Assembly (NCBI RefSeq): GCF_014197265.1
Contig: NZ_JACIFH010000001.1
Span: 1,302,001-1,366,000, forward strand
Direction of reading: 5' to 3'
Length of the DNA stretch: 64,000 bases
Origin: Microbacterium invictum
GTDB lineage: Bacteria > Actinomycetota > Actinomycetes > Actinomycetales > Microbacteriaceae
Part shown: positions 1-8,074 of the stretch, one piece after another
Layout: each line of letters starts with the position of its first letter
Numbering within the stretch: the first letter of the stretch is position 1
Translations under genes and position numbers: made by a program
Notes under the pieces: model-generated
Told to the model about the DNA's origin: nothing
Databases searched by the model: none
The model's input: only the letters and a program-made list of their open reading frames with translations

Positions 1-729
1 ATTCGCGATCGTGCGCAGCCGCGCGGCGAGCTCGTCGGGGCTCCCTTCGACCGTGTGGGTCGGCAAGGAGACGGCGAGGGATGCCATGACCCCCGGCGCC
101 CGGACCGGCACGGCCAGGCAGGTGAAGCCGATGGCGTACTCCTGGCGGTCGAGGACGGGACCGACGGGCTGCTCGAGCTGCTGCAGCAAGAGCCGGCGGT
201 CGCTGATCGTGTACGGCGTGAGCTCTTCGAGGACATGCCGCGACAGGTAGTCGTTGCGCTCGTCCTGCGACAGCTCGGCGAGGATCTGCTTGCCGAGCGC
301 GGTGGCATGCGCGCTCGAGTGCAGCCCGACCCACAACTCGACCCGCGGGCTGGACTTCGCATCGACGATGTCGACGAGATGCACCTCGCCGTCGTCGTAG
401 CGCGAGAGGTAGGCGGTCGCACCCAGGCCGTCGGCGACCTCCCGCAGCGACTCGCGCACGCGCGCGACGAAGACCCCGGAGCTCTGCTCGGGCACCCCGA
501 GGAACCGCGATCCGAGCACGAGTCCGTCGGGCTCAGCGGTGAGATACCCCTCGCGCAGCAGCGTGCGCACGAGGTTGTAGGTCGTGCCGAGCGTGAGGCC
601 CGCCACGTGCGCGAGGGATTTCGCGGTGACCGGTCGGGGTGCGTTGGCGACGATGTCGACCAGTCGCAGGGCGCGCTGAACCGAGGCGATCAGCGTCTCG
701 CCGTGCCCCCGCACATCTGAGCTCATCAT
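1..729 (-). CDS. IclR-family transcriptional regulator, truncated by the window edge
   Basis: The reverse strand reads open for 243 codons from ATG at 729 (or the adjacent ATG at 726) to the window edge, behind a GGGGGAG ribosome binding site. The first ~70 residues form a winged helix-turn-helix (LIASVQRALRLVDIVA, then SLAHVAGLTLGTTYNLVRTL), the IclR N-terminal pattern. The rest has the IclR effector-domain signature, including SSAHATALGKQILA and, near the edge, EYAIGFTCLAVPV. IclR proteins are dimeric regulators, often repressors of catabolic genes, that bind small carboxylic ligands. The C-terminal residues are missing. The target operon cannot be inferred because the nearest downstream genes lie outside the window. 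Confidence 0.85.
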   Translation of the reverse strand, partial: MMSSDVRGHGETLIASVQRALRLVDIVANAPRPVTAKSLAHVAGLTLGTTYNLVRTLLREGYLTAEPDGLVLGSRFLGVPEQSSGVFVARVRESLREVADGLGATAYLSRYDDGEVHLVDIVDAKSSPRVELWVGLHSSAHATALGKQILAELSQDERNDYLSRHVLEELTPYTISDRRLLLQQLEQPVGPVLDRQEYAIGFTCLAVPVRAPGVMASLAVSLPTHTVEGSPDELAARLRTIAN

Positions 730-922
730 CGGCTCCCCCGTGTCATCAGGATAGGGCCCCGGGCGCCGGCGCGGGAGGTCGACTTCTCATCCGGCGGCTC
801 CGCCGATCCTCCCCGGCAGGTTCGGACGCGCGCGGAGGATGTCAACCCCCGTGCGACCCGCTCCGGCAGTCCCGTACCGTGCACACGACAGCCGACCTAT
901 CGAACGGAGATGAGTGAGAACG

Positions 923-1471
923 ATGGCGACTTTGACTGGAAAGAATGTGGCGTTCCTGGCGACGAACGGGTTCGAAGACAGCGAGCTGACCTCGCCCTGG
1001 TCTGCGGTGGTGGATGCCGGTGCCACGGCGACGCTGGTCTCGCCGGCGAGCGGATCGATCGAGGGCAAGAAGGGCCACTCCCAGCAGGTCGAGCTGGCCG
1101 CCGCAGATGCGCGGGCCGACGACTTCGACGCGCTGATCCTGCCCGGTGGGGTCGTCAACGGCGACCACCTGCGGATGGATGGCGACTCGATCGCGTTCGC
1201 CAAGGCGTTCTTCGAGCAGCACAAGCCCGTCGGGGCCATCTGCCACGCCGCGTGGATCCTCGTCGAGGCGGGCGTCGTCGACGGTCGTACGATGACCAGC
1301 TATCCGAGCCTGCAGACCGACCTCCGCAATGCCGGAGCCGACTGGGTCGACGAAGAGGTGGTGGTCGACGCGGGCTTCGTCACGAGCCGGAACCCCGACG
1401 ATCTGCCGGCATTCAACGCGAAACTCGTCGAGGAGATCGCCGAGGGCCCGCATCGGGACCAGACGGCCTGA
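923..1471 (+). CDS. DJ-1/PfpI family protein (class I glutamine amidotransferase-like)
   Basis: A 182-residue single-domain protein. The start GKNVAFLATNGFEDSE is typical of the PfpI/YhbO subfamily, with a conserved acidic residue at Glu18. The nucleophile elbow is AICHAAW with Cys107 followed by His. ILPGG near residue 72 is the conserved glycine loop. The family includes intracellular proteases, deglycases and stress proteins, and the substrate cannot be read from sequence. Start is uncertain: ATG 923 gives the usual family N-terminus, while GTG at 914 has a better spaced GGAG. The gene stands alone between an IclR gene on the other strand and a small acidic ORF, so it is probably monocistronic. 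Confidence 0.88.
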   Translation: MATLTGKNVAFLATNGFEDSELTSPWSAVVDAGATATLVSPASGSIEGKKGHSQQVELAAADARADDFDALILPGGVVNGDHLRMDGDSIAFAKAFFEQHKPVGAICHAAWILVEAGVVDGRTMTSYPSLQTDLRNAGADWVDEEVVVDAGFVTSRNPDDLPAFNAKLVEEIAEGPHRDQTA

Positions 1472-1599
1472 CTCGACCACGTGCGCGCCGGTGGCGGAGA
1501 CCTCAGCCCTCTCCGCCGCCGGCGCTTTCGGTCGAACAGGAGCGGATCGACTGGGAGTGGGCGACCGCACGCCTCGGTGACGCCTGACAGGTGCGCCCG

Positions 1600-1791
1600 T
1601 CAGTGCGAGCCGTCGTCGGCCGTGCCGTCGAGCGCGAGGTCAGGATCGACGTCGGTCGACTCACCGGCGCCGAAGCCCTCTTCGGGACGATCGGGGCGCG
1701 GGGGCGTCTCGGTGTCGCCTTCATCCGGCAGCGAGGGCTCCTGGGGAAGCCCGGTATCCGGGTCGAGCGGAGTCTGGTCGGGGGTGCTCAT
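1600..1791 (-). CDS. small acidic hypothetical protein
   Basis: A 63-residue protein, strongly acidic and proline-rich (opening STPDQTPLDPDTGLPQEPSL), with no predicted membrane segment and no domain I recognise. It looks intrinsically disordered. Support for it being real comes from a good AAGGA ribosome binding site 7-8 nt before ATG 1791, and from a composition unlike out-of-frame noise in GC-rich DNA. It sits between the PfpI and LigD-type genes on the opposite strand from both. Function unknown. Confidence 0.55.
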   Translation of the reverse strand: MSTPDQTPLDPDTGLPQEPSLPDEGDTETPPRPDRPEEGFGAGESTDVDPDLALDGTADDGSH

Positions 1792-1924
1792 GCTGAGATC
1801 CTTTCGTCAGGTCCGTCGAGCGTGCGCGCCGGGGCGCGACCGGCACACGGTCTTGACGCTGCGCCGGCACGGGTGTAGCGATCGTGCGTGCGTCAACCCC
1901 GTGGCATCCATTCGACGACGCTTC

Positions 1925-1930
1925 TAAGGT
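1925..1930 (+). promoter_or_regulatory. -10 hexamer of the LigD-type polymerase gene
   Basis: TAAGGT ends 7 nt before ATG 1938, the spacing expected of a leaderless transcript. The overlapping AAGGTG could instead act as a ribosome binding site, so the two readings cannot be separated here. Confidence 0.45.
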
Positions 1931-1937
1931 GACGTGC

Positions 1938-3152
1938 ATGGCGAAAGACGATGCGGTCACACTCGATGTCGGCGACCATGAGGTGCGCATCACGCACCCC
2001 GGCAAGATCGTCTTCCGCGAGGTCGGGTTGACCAAGCGCGATCTCATCGACTACTACCTCGCGGTCGCCGATGGTGCCCTGCGCGGCGCCGCCGACCGAC
2101 CGATGGTGCTCAAGCGCTTCGTGAAGGGCATCGACCGGGAAGCCTTCTTCCAGAAGCGCGTGCCCGAGAACCACCCCGAATTCATCCAGACCGCGACGCT
2201 CGAGTACGCGTCGGGGACGAGCGCCGAAGAGACCGTGATCCGGGATGCCGCGGGCTTGGCCTGGGTCGTCAATCTCGGCTGCATCGATCTGAACCCGCAT
2301 CCGGTGCGCGCGCGGGACCTGGACCATCCCGACGAGCTGCGCATCGACCTCGACCCCATGCCGGGGGTCGACTGGGCGCAGATCGTCGACGTCGCGTTCA
2401 TCGCCCGGGATGTACTCGGCGACGTGGGGCTGGCCGGCTGGCCGAAGACGAGCGGGTCGCGCGGGATCCACATTCTCGTGCGGCTCCAGCCGGACTGGGA
2501 GTACCCGGACGTGCGGCTGGCTGCGCAGACGCTCGCGCGTGAGGTCGAGACCCGGGCGCCCGGGCTCGCGACCGCGCACTGGTGGAAGGAGGAGCGCGGC
2601 GAGAGCGTGTTCGTCGACTTCAATCAGAACGCGAAGGACCGGACGGTCGCATCCGCGTACTCGGTGCGGCCGCTGCCCGATGCGCGGGTGTCGACGCCCC
2701 TGGGGTGGGACGAGCTGCGTGAGCGCCGGCCCGAGGAGTTCACCGTGCGCACGGTGCCGGATCGGTTCGCGTCCGCGGGTGACCCGCACGCGGGGATGGA
2801 TGACGCGGCAGGGTCTCTGGACGGGCTGCTCGCGCTCGCCGCCGAGCTGGGCCCGGCCGAGCGCGCACCGCGCGGCGACGGGTCGGGCAGACGACGGTCG
2901 ACGATGCCGCTGATCGAGATCGCGCGGGCGAAGACGAAGGATGAGGCGCTGGCGGGACTGGAGCGGTGGAAACAGCGGCATCCGGATGTCGTGGACCAGC
3001 TCTCCCCCGCCGACGTCCTCGTCGACGGCATGCGCGGGTCGAGCTCGCTCTGGTACCGGATCCGCGTGAACCTGCAGCATGTGCCCGCGGGCGAGCGCCC
3101 GTCGCAGGAGCCGCTCGAGGTCGACTACGACCCGTGGGCGGGGCGCGGGTGA
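1938..3152 (+). CDS. LigD-type DNA polymerase/primase domain protein (NHEJ)
   Basis: A 404-residue stand-alone protein of the archaeo-eukaryotic primase superfamily, like the polymerase domain of bacterial LigD. Visible features are the opening ITHPGKIVFREVGLTKRDLI, the metal-binding LRIDLDPMPG around residue 135, and the nucleotide-binding SGSRGIHILV. In families of this type the enzyme adds nucleotides at double-strand breaks during non-homologous end joining. The ~100 residues after the polymerase core (past RSTMPLIEIARAKTK) are an extension often seen in actinobacterial versions. No ligase, nuclease or ku gene is adjacent, so partners would be elsewhere. The shorter start at 1938 is chosen because longer readings lack family similarity. 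Confidence 0.88.
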   Translation: MAKDDAVTLDVGDHEVRITHPGKIVFREVGLTKRDLIDYYLAVADGALRGAADRPMVLKRFVKGIDREAFFQKRVPENHPEFIQTATLEYASGTSAEETVIRDAAGLAWVVNLGCIDLNPHPVRARDLDHPDELRIDLDPMPGVDWAQIVDVAFIARDVLGDVGLAGWPKTSGSRGIHILVRLQPDWEYPDVRLAAQTLAREVETRAPGLATAHWWKEERGESVFVDFNQNAKDRTVASAYSVRPLPDARVSTPLGWDELRERRPEEFTVRTVPDRFASAGDPHAGMDDAAGSLDGLLALAAELGPAERAPRGDGSGRRRSTMPLIEIARAKTKDEALAGLERWKQRHPDVVDQLSPADVLVDGMRGSSSLWYRIRVNLQHVPAGERPSQEPLEVDYDPWAGRG

Positions 3153-3210
3153 CGGTCCCCGCACCACCCCGATCCGAACGGTCCCGACAGACCCGCGCGA
3201 ACCCGGGTAG

Positions 3211-3702
3211 TCATTGCCGGCGGCTGAAGCGGGCGAACCGCTGCCTGTCCGACTCCCTCTTGGGTGCTGTCTCGCCGCGGTCGGCGTCAGGGGTGATGTG
3301 AGTCGCACTCGCGCCGACGAACTCGCCGAGCGCGCTGGGCGTGGGCAGATCCACCCACAGCCGGATGCTCCCGGTCGCCGGGCCGACACCGTTCACGATC
3401 GCCGCGCCTCCCATCCGGTCGAGGAATGGCCCCGTCTCCCCCGCTTCGCGGGTCGGCAGATAGCCCACGCCGCGCCCGTTGGAGAATACGGCGACGTCGG
3501 CCACCTCGCGCGAACCGTCAGGCTCACGGCGAAGCACATAGGCGCGTCGCTCACGCCCCTGACGCTCGCGATCGTTCACGAGATAGTGAGTCCGCTCCAA
3601 TGCGACCGCGCGCGAGGACAGCTGCCGGAGATCGGGCAGGTCGTCATGACGCCGGATGCGCCCTGTCAGGACGTGAACGAACTCTTCCCACCATGCGGGC
3701 AT
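3211..3702 (-). CDS. HIRAN-like domain protein
   Basis: A 163-residue protein starting MPAWWEEF at ATG 3702 behind GGGGAGGG, spaced 6 nt. The middle (residues ~50-100) reads YVLRREPDGSREVADVAVFS then GRGVGYLPTREAGETGPFLD. This is the HIRAN pattern of a residue-rich loop, a buried strand, GYLP and a helix. HIRAN modules bind DNA ends or single strands and are usually fused to helicases or nucleases. Here the domain stands alone, as in many small bacterial HIRAN proteins. The C-terminus is charged and probably disordered. It is transcribed the same way as the PD-(D/E)XK-like gene upstream, with 245 nt between. The function is inferred from the domain only. Confidence 0.6.
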   Translation of the reverse strand: MPAWWEEFVHVLTGRIRRHDDLPDLRQLSSRAVALERTHYLVNDRERQGRERRAYVLRREPDGSREVADVAVFSNGRGVGYLPTREAGETGPFLDRMGGAAIVNGVGPATGSIRLWVDLPTPSALGEFVGASATHITPDADRGETAPKRESDRQRFARFSRRQ

Positions 3703-3947
3703 GAATACCCTCCCCTCGGTTGATATGCCATCACCGAGGCGGAGCACGTTCCCACTGTCTCACGCCGTGCTGTGGGAGCCCTGACCGGCGCTCTCACACC
3801 CTCGCGGCCACTTAGTTGCCGGCGAGGCGAGCAGAGCGCATCCGCGCAGACGTCATCGTTCGATGGGTTGTCCTCGATCGCATCGAAATCGATCAGAGTC
3901 ACTCATTCGGCAGGACTTCTGCGGTCGTGCGTCGCACGTGTGGCCGT
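3703..3947. other. intergenic gap without a recognised gene
   Basis: 245 nt between two minus-strand genes. I see no convincing coding frame, RNA gene or long hairpin. It presumably holds the promoter of the HIRAN-like gene. Base composition is somewhat lower in GC than the neighbouring housekeeping DNA. Confidence 0.4.
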
Positions 3948-4706
3948 TCACGTCAGAGTGGCTGCGGGCACCGTCTGAGAGATAGTGACAAGCCCAGCGA
4001 CGCGATACTGCTCGTATGCGCTCAGCTGAATCATGTGTAGGCCGCCGACCGCTTCGACCGGGATGAGATAGCACTCGAGGTCGGCGTTGATGATGAAGAA
4101 GTCGTCGATCTCGTCTGGGTCATAGGTCGTGCGTTCGCCATGCGTGGTCGACAGATACACCTGCCACTTGTCGCTTCTTCGGGACGTCGTCGTCTTCACC
4201 TGGACCCGACGCATGCCATGGACGGTGTGGACGATCAGATCGAACCGGCTCGGCTCGAGCGGCCAGGACACGTCGTGGCCCGACAGCGTGTACCAGGACG
4301 CCGCGAGCAGAGCGCCGGCACGGCCGAGACGGTGAAGATCCAGCTTGGGCGACGGACGAGCATCTGCTGGTATCGGGGTCAGGTGCGACACATCGAGCTC
4401 CAAGCGCGCGGCGTGGCCTTTGACAATGGAAACGGCCGATCGCCCGGTGAGTCCCAACGCATCGACGACTTCGGTCCAACTTGTCTCCGTGGCGACAGCT
4501 GACTGCAGCTGCTCCTCGTTCCACCGACGCTGACCTGCGAAGTGCCCATACTCGAGCCCGAGGTGATCGGCGCGGCTCCGCACAGACCTCATAGCGCCCG
4601 CGGATGTCGCGACGAGGTTCAGCTCACGCAGGACGCCTCGCCACGAGACCGACGCCGCGATCGCATCGTGCAACTGTTCATCGGTGTATGTCCGCTGTCG
4701 GGGCAT
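3948..4706 (-). CDS. PD-(D/E)XK nuclease-like protein with two N-terminal HTH-like repeats
   Basis: A 252-residue protein. Residues ~7-56 and ~62-109 are two related units: YTDEQLHDAIAASVSWRGVL with a later LGLEYGHF, and WNEEQLQSAVATETSWTEVV with a later LELDVSHL. Such units occur in DNA-binding parts of homing-type and phage endonucleases. The C-terminal half matches group I intron-type PD-(D/E)XK nucleases: an AASWYTLSGHDVSWPL strand region, Asp156 in SRFDLIV, and Gln169/Lys171 in RVQVKTTT as the (D/E/Q)xK pair. ATG 4706 is chosen because the upstream extension would be translated from tRNA sequence. The start lies ~90 bp from tRNA-Pro, a common integration target. Biological role unknown (intron or homing endonuclease relative, or defence nuclease). 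Confidence 0.65.
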   Translation of the reverse strand: MPRQRTYTDEQLHDAIAASVSWRGVLRELNLVATSAGAMRSVRSRADHLGLEYGHFAGQRRWNEEQLQSAVATETSWTEVVDALGLTGRSAVSIVKGHAARLELDVSHLTPIPADARPSPKLDLHRLGRAGALLAASWYTLSGHDVSWPLEPSRFDLIVHTVHGMRRVQVKTTTSRRSDKWQVYLSTTHGERTTYDPDEIDDFFIINADLECYLIPVEAVGGLHMIQLSAYEQYRVAGLVTISQTVPAATLT

Positions 4707-4752
4707 GCGCCGACGGTACGACGGGGTCCCGACACCGTGCACGCCAACGACG

Positions 4753-4789
4753 AAAGCCCTGGCGAGATCCTCTATCTCATCAGGGCTTT
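4753..4789 (-). terminator. hairpin terminator after tRNA-Pro
   Basis: A 9-bp stem (AAAGCCCTG against CAGGGCTTT) with an inner GAGAT/ATCTC pairing lies 5 nt past the tRNA 3' end on the minus strand. It probably ends tRNA transcription and insulates the nuclease-like gene downstream. Confidence 0.7.
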
Positions 4790-4793
4790 TCCG

Positions 4794-4867
4794 TCGGGTT
4801 GACAGGATTTGAACCTGCGACCCCCTCACCCCCAGTGAGGTGCGCTACCAAGCTGCGCCACAACCCG
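4794..4867 (-). tRNA. tRNA-Pro (anticodon GGG)
   Basis: A 74-nt cloverleaf on the minus strand. The acceptor stem CGGGTTG pairs with CAACCCG, with discriminator A. The D arm contains GCGCAGCTTGGTAGCGC. The anticodon stem CCTCA/TGAGG closes a 7-nt loop CTGGGGG whose positions 34-36 are GGG. The T arm contains GGTTCAAATCC. CCA is not encoded. It would read proline CCC (and CCU by wobble) codons. Confidence 0.95.
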
Positions 4868-4957
4868 TTGCCGTCCGCGTGCGGACAACTCCCCTATCCT
4901 ACCTGCTCGTCGACCGGCCCGCGAACCGCAGCCCTCGACGATGTCGGCGGCCGGCGC

Positions 4958-4963
4958 TACCGT
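4958..4963 (+). promoter_or_regulatory. -10 hexamer of the GNAT gene (leaderless type)
   Basis: TACCGT lies 6 nt before ATG 4970, and no Shine-Dalgarno sequence is visible. An almost identical TACCGTCG-N4-ATG block precedes the PNPOx-like gene at 35838. Confidence 0.6.
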
Positions 4964-4969
4964 CGGATC

Positions 4970-5554
4970 ATGTCTGAGATCAGGATCCGCGAAGCCTCGC
5001 CGAGCCGCTTCGCCGATATCGAGCACTCCCTCACGGGCGGGGGCGACGGCGCCTCGTGCATGTGCCAATGGTGGACGCTCACGAACGCCGAGTGGAACGA
5101 CACCGACGCCGACCAGCGTCGCGAGCTTCTCCGCGACGAAGTGGATGCCGGTCCCCCACCGGGGCTCATCGCGTACGTCGACGGCGAAGCGGCCGGCTGG
5201 GTGCGTGTGGCGCCCCGCACCGCTCAGGGCCGCATCCCGCGCATGCGCATCATCAAGGGCTCGAACGAGCCGCTCGATGACGACTCCGTCTGGGCGGTCA
5301 CCTGCTTCGTCGTGCGGCGGGAGTACCGCCGGCAGGGGCTCAACGCGGCATTACTGACCGCCGCCGTCGACTTTGCGCGACAGCACGGCGCACGCGTCGT
5401 CGAGGGCTATCCGTTCGACCTCGCGGTGAAGAAGTCTTCGGCGAACTCGCTCTTCCACGGCACCCTGTCGACCTTCGTCGACGCCGGGTTCAGCGAAGTG
5501 GCACGCACCGCTCCCCACCAGCCGATCGTCGCCCTCGCACTCGCCGAGACCTGA
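4970..5554 (+). CDS. GNAT-family N-acetyltransferase
   Basis: A 194-residue cytoplasmic protein starting SEIRIREASPSRFADIE. The N-terminal CMCQWW cluster is seen in one actinobacterial GNAT subfamily. Motif A is SVWAVTCFVVRREYRRQGLN, giving the acetyl-CoA pyrophosphate loop R/QxxG with the two following helices. Motif B includes the later GARVVEGYPFD. GNAT enzymes move an acetyl group from acetyl-CoA to an amine, and the acceptor here is not predictable. It is a single gene between the divergent tRNA-Pro and the lysoplasmalogenase gene, with an apparent leaderless promoter. Confidence 0.88.
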   Translation: MSEIRIREASPSRFADIEHSLTGGGDGASCMCQWWTLTNAEWNDTDADQRRELLRDEVDAGPPPGLIAYVDGEAAGWVRVAPRTAQGRIPRMRIIKGSNEPLDDDSVWAVTCFVVRREYRRQGLNAALLTAAVDFARQHGARVVEGYPFDLAVKKSSANSLFHGTLSTFVDAGFSEVARTAPHQPIVALALAET

Positions 5555-5624
5555 CACCGGACCGCGTACGATGGGGCAGTCCGCTTACCCGAAGCGAACC
5601 GGCCACCGGTACGAAGGAGCACCA

Positions 5625-6308
5625 GTGACACAGATCGAGACGGCACCGTCGACCCGCACGCGCACGCGCTGGTGGGGCTTCTGGCTCTACGCCGCCGTCT
5701 CGCTGTTCCACGTCGCCGCGCTCACCTTCGGCTGGAGCCCCGTCGAGTATCCGTCGAAGCTTGTTCTCATGCCGGCGCTGGCATTCGCCGTCCTCTGGGC
5801 GCTGCGCGGCACGCGCTGGTCGCTCGACGCAGCCCTCCTGCTGCTCGCCATCGGATTCTCGTGGCTCGGCGACGGCGCCGCGACCTTCTTCCCCTTCGTC
5901 GATGAGACGCTCATCCCGATGCTCGCCTGCTTCGGCATCGCCCACCTGCTCTACATCGCGCTCTTCGTGCGCCCCGCCGCCCGCCGGCCGGTTGCACGAT
6001 GGTCACTTGTCTACATCGCGTGGTGGATCGGCATGCTGATCCTGCTGTGGCCGCACCTCGGCGGGCTCGCGGTCGCCGTCGCCGTCTATGGGCTCGTACT
6101 GGGCGGCACGGCCGCGGCATCCACTCGCGGCAATCTGCTCACGACGGTCGGTGGCGCGTTCTTCCTCGCGTCCGACACGATCCTGTCGATCCGCCTGTTC
6201 TGGCCCGACCCGACCCTCTTCGCCGGAGGCTGGGTCATGCTCACCTACACGCTCGGACAGGGCCTGCTCGCGGTCGGACTCGTCACCCTGCTGAGGCGCC
6301 AGGACTGA
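5625..6308 (+). CDS. YhhN/TMEM86-family lysoplasmalogenase
   Basis: A 227-residue membrane protein with about eight hydrophobic segments. Family features include the KP/PSKLVLMPALAF helix near residues 45-55, FSWLGDGAATFF around residue 85, and FLASDTILSIRLF around residue 190 with the conserved Asp. Lysoplasmalogenases cleave the vinyl-ether bond of lysoplasmalogens in the membrane. In bacteria without plasmalogens the true substrate is uncertain. GTG 5625 is chosen for its GAAGGAG ribosome binding site 5 nt upstream. The stop overlaps the next start by one base (TGATG), so it is cotranscribed with the S4 gene. A TACGAT hexamer just upstream is a plausible -10. Confidence 0.85.
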   Translation: MTQIETAPSTRTRTRWWGFWLYAAVSLFHVAALTFGWSPVEYPSKLVLMPALAFAVLWALRGTRWSLDAALLLLAIGFSWLGDGAATFFPFVDETLIPMLACFGIAHLLYIALFVRPAARRPVARWSLVYIAWWIGMLILLWPHLGGLAVAVAVYGLVLGGTAAASTRGNLLTTVGGAFFLASDTILSIRLFWPDPTLFAGGWVMLTYTLGQGLLAVGLVTLLRRQD

Positions 6309-6664
6309 TGGACAGCGCCCGCGTCGATGCGTGGCTGTGGGCCGTGCGGATCTACAAGACCCGTTCCGCAGCGACGACGGCCTGCCGCGCCGGCCACGTG
6401 CGCGTGAACGGCGAGCGCGCGAAGGCCGCGCAGCCCGTGCGCATCGGCGATGAGCTGCGCGTGCGCATCGCCGGGTTCGACCGGATCCTCGTGGTCAAGA
6501 AGCTCCTCATCAAACGCGTGGGCGCGCCCGTCGCGGCCGAGGCCATGGAAGACCGCACTCCGGTGCGCGAGCCGACCGCGAAGCTCGCGGTCCGCGATCG
6601 CGGGGCCGGTCGGCCCACGAAGCGCGAGCGCCGCGACATCGACCGTCTCCGCGGGCGCGACTGA
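6308..6664 (+). CDS. S4-domain RNA-binding protein (Hsp15/HslR-like)
   Basis: A 118-residue basic protein. The S4 fold fills the first half: RVDAWLWAVRIYKTRSAATT followed by CRAGHVRVNGERAK and VRIGDELRVRI. The tail is rich in Lys and Arg (GRPTKRERRDIDRLRGRD), as in the HslR family. HslR of E. coli binds 50S subunits carrying stalled nascent chains and helps recycle them, so a ribosome-rescue role is plausible here but not shown. The start overlaps the stop of the lysoplasmalogenase gene by one base. Confidence 0.88.
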   Translation: MDSARVDAWLWAVRIYKTRSAATTACRAGHVRVNGERAKAAQPVRIGDELRVRIAGFDRILVVKKLLIKRVGAPVAAEAMEDRTPVREPTAKLAVRDRGAGRPTKRERRDIDRLRGRD

Positions 6665-6738
6665 AGCGCACGCCCACTGCGGCATACGGGCGTCTGAACC
6701 ACGGGCAGCGGGTGACCCGGAGCCCGCACCGTCTCACG

Positions 6739-7158
6739 TCACCGCGAGCGGACCGCGGCGACCCGACGCGCGGCCAGGTCGAGCACCACAAGCCCGACCG
6801 CCGCAGCCGTGTAGACGAGCAGGTCGCGGGGATCGAAGACCGTGCCGAGCACGAGCATGATCGGCCAGAACACCGCACCCCACGCCTCCGGCAGGCCGGT
6901 CAGCTGGAACAGCTCCACCGCGATGCACCAGACGGCGGTGAGCACTCCGATCCAGAGTGGATGCCAGCGGGGCGCACACACGGCGATGAACAGGTACACG
7001 GCGACGACGTAGAGCACGTCGCCCGCGATGTCGCTGCCGGCCGTGTCCGGCAGCACGAAGTGCACCAGCATCCCCGCAGCCACCGTGACGACGATGCCGC
7101 AGACCGCGACCAGGCGACGGCGCGAGGTGGGACGTCCGACGACGGCGCCCCCGCTCAT
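6739..7158 (-). CDS. DUF2809-family small membrane protein
   Basis: A 139-residue protein with four predicted membrane spans: LVAVCGIVVTVAAGMLVHF, GDVLYVVAVYLFIAVCA, LWIGVLTAVWCIAVELFQL and a C-terminal DLLVYTAAAVGLVVLDLAAR. The GDVLY, CIAVELFQ and GTVFDPRDLLVYTA motifs match DUF2809. The family has no established function. ATG 7158 is used, but GTG at 7164 is equally possible because the ribosome binding site is weak. It lies 19 nt after the stop of the NUDIX-NYN gene on the same strand, so the two may be cotranscribed. Confidence 0.75.
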   Translation of the reverse strand: MSGGAVVGRPTSRRRLVAVCGIVVTVAAGMLVHFVLPDTAGSDIAGDVLYVVAVYLFIAVCAPRWHPLWIGVLTAVWCIAVELFQLTGLPEAWGAVFWPIMLVLGTVFDPRDLLVYTAAAVGLVVLDLAARRVAAVRSR

Positions 7159-7177
7159 CGGCACACCGTGCAGGTGT

Positions 7178-8074
7178 TCACAGCTGCTCGCGCAGCCACG
7201 ACACCGGCCGCGCCTGAGCGCCGAGGGCGGTCACCCGCTCGGTCAACTCGCGGTCGCTCGTGACCACGGTGACCTCGCGTCCCGCGGCCGAAGCCGCCTC
7301 GGCGTCGGCGACGATCGCGTCGTCGCCGTGCCCCTGAGCACGCACCACCTTCACACCGGTCACGTCCGCCGCATCGCGCGCCGCACCTTCGACCACCACG
7401 TGGAACTCGGGGAACCACGTGTCGGCCGGAAGGCCGAGCCCACCGGCATCCATCCCCCGCGCGGCGAGCGTCGCGACACCAGCGAGCAGCCGCGCCGCGG
7501 CACCGGCCCGGTCACGCCACCAGCCATCCGGCACCGAGCCGACGACGTTCGCGGCGTCGACCACGACCACGGGCCGCACCGTCAGCAGCTCGCGCAGACC
7601 AGGCCACGCCGCGGCGAACCCGGGGTGCAGCGGATACTCGTCGATCCGATCGGCCGGTACCCACGCGAGCTCGCGGCTCTCGGGGTCGCTGATGACGGGC
7701 TCGAACGGCACCGTCACGTCGGAGACGACGGTCGCATAGGTCCACACGTCGAGGTCGAGCACGCTGATGAAGCGCGGCGTCACAGCGTCGCGCGGCACCC
7801 CCGCCTCTTCGGCCGACTCGCGCAATGCGCCCTCGCACGCCGACTCGCCCTCATGCCGCGCGCCGCCGGGCAGTGCCCACGTGTCGCCGAAGTGACTCCA
7901 CGACACGCGATGCTGCAGCAGGACGCCGCGGTTCGGGTCCAGTGCCAGCAGGCCGGCCGCACCGAACCGCCCCCAGTACCGTGTGCCGTCCTCGGCGACG
8001 ACCCACGCGTCCCCCGGATCACGCGGCCCGAGCGGACGCCGCGGCTCGCCGGGAGCGGGGGGAACGATCGTCAC
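7178..8074 (-). CDS. NUDIX hydrolase fused to a NYN/PIN-like nuclease domain
   Basis: A 298-residue two-domain protein. Residues ~25-160 form a NUDIX hydrolase, with the Nudix box from Gly70 (PGGARHEGES) through RESAEEAGV at 85-93. From ~165 to the end the pattern is that of YacP/NYN PIN-like nucleases: VVVVDAANVVG with the first acidic residue, GHGDDAIVADAEA in the middle, and VVTSDRELTERV near the end. NUDIX enzymes cleave nucleoside diphosphates linked to other groups, and NYN domains cleave RNA. The pairing suggests a role in RNA 5'-end or nucleotide-adduct processing, which is inference. The GTG start has GAGTCT 6 nt upstream, a weak leaderless -10. Confidence 0.75.
   Translation of the reverse strand: MTIVPPAPGEPRRPLGPRDPGDAWVVAEDGTRYWGRFGAAGLLALDPNRGVLLQHRVSWSHFGDTWALPGGARHEGESACEGALRESAEEAGVPRDAVTPRFISVLDLDVWTYATVVSDVTVPFEPVISDPESRELAWVPADRIDEYPLHPGFAAAWPGLRELLTVRPVVVVDAANVVGSVPDGWWRDRAGAAARLLAGVATLAARGMDAGGLGLPADTWFPEFHVVVEGAARDAADVTGVKVVRAQGHGDDAIVADAEAASAAGREVTVVTSDRELTERVTALGAQARPVSWLREQL

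Noticed and set aside
4604..4969. open frame running through tRNA-Pro, translating to TGFEPATPSPPV-type sequence
   Set aside because: This peptide pattern is the usual translation of tRNA sequence. The GNAT gene starts at 4970 with its own promoter hexamer.
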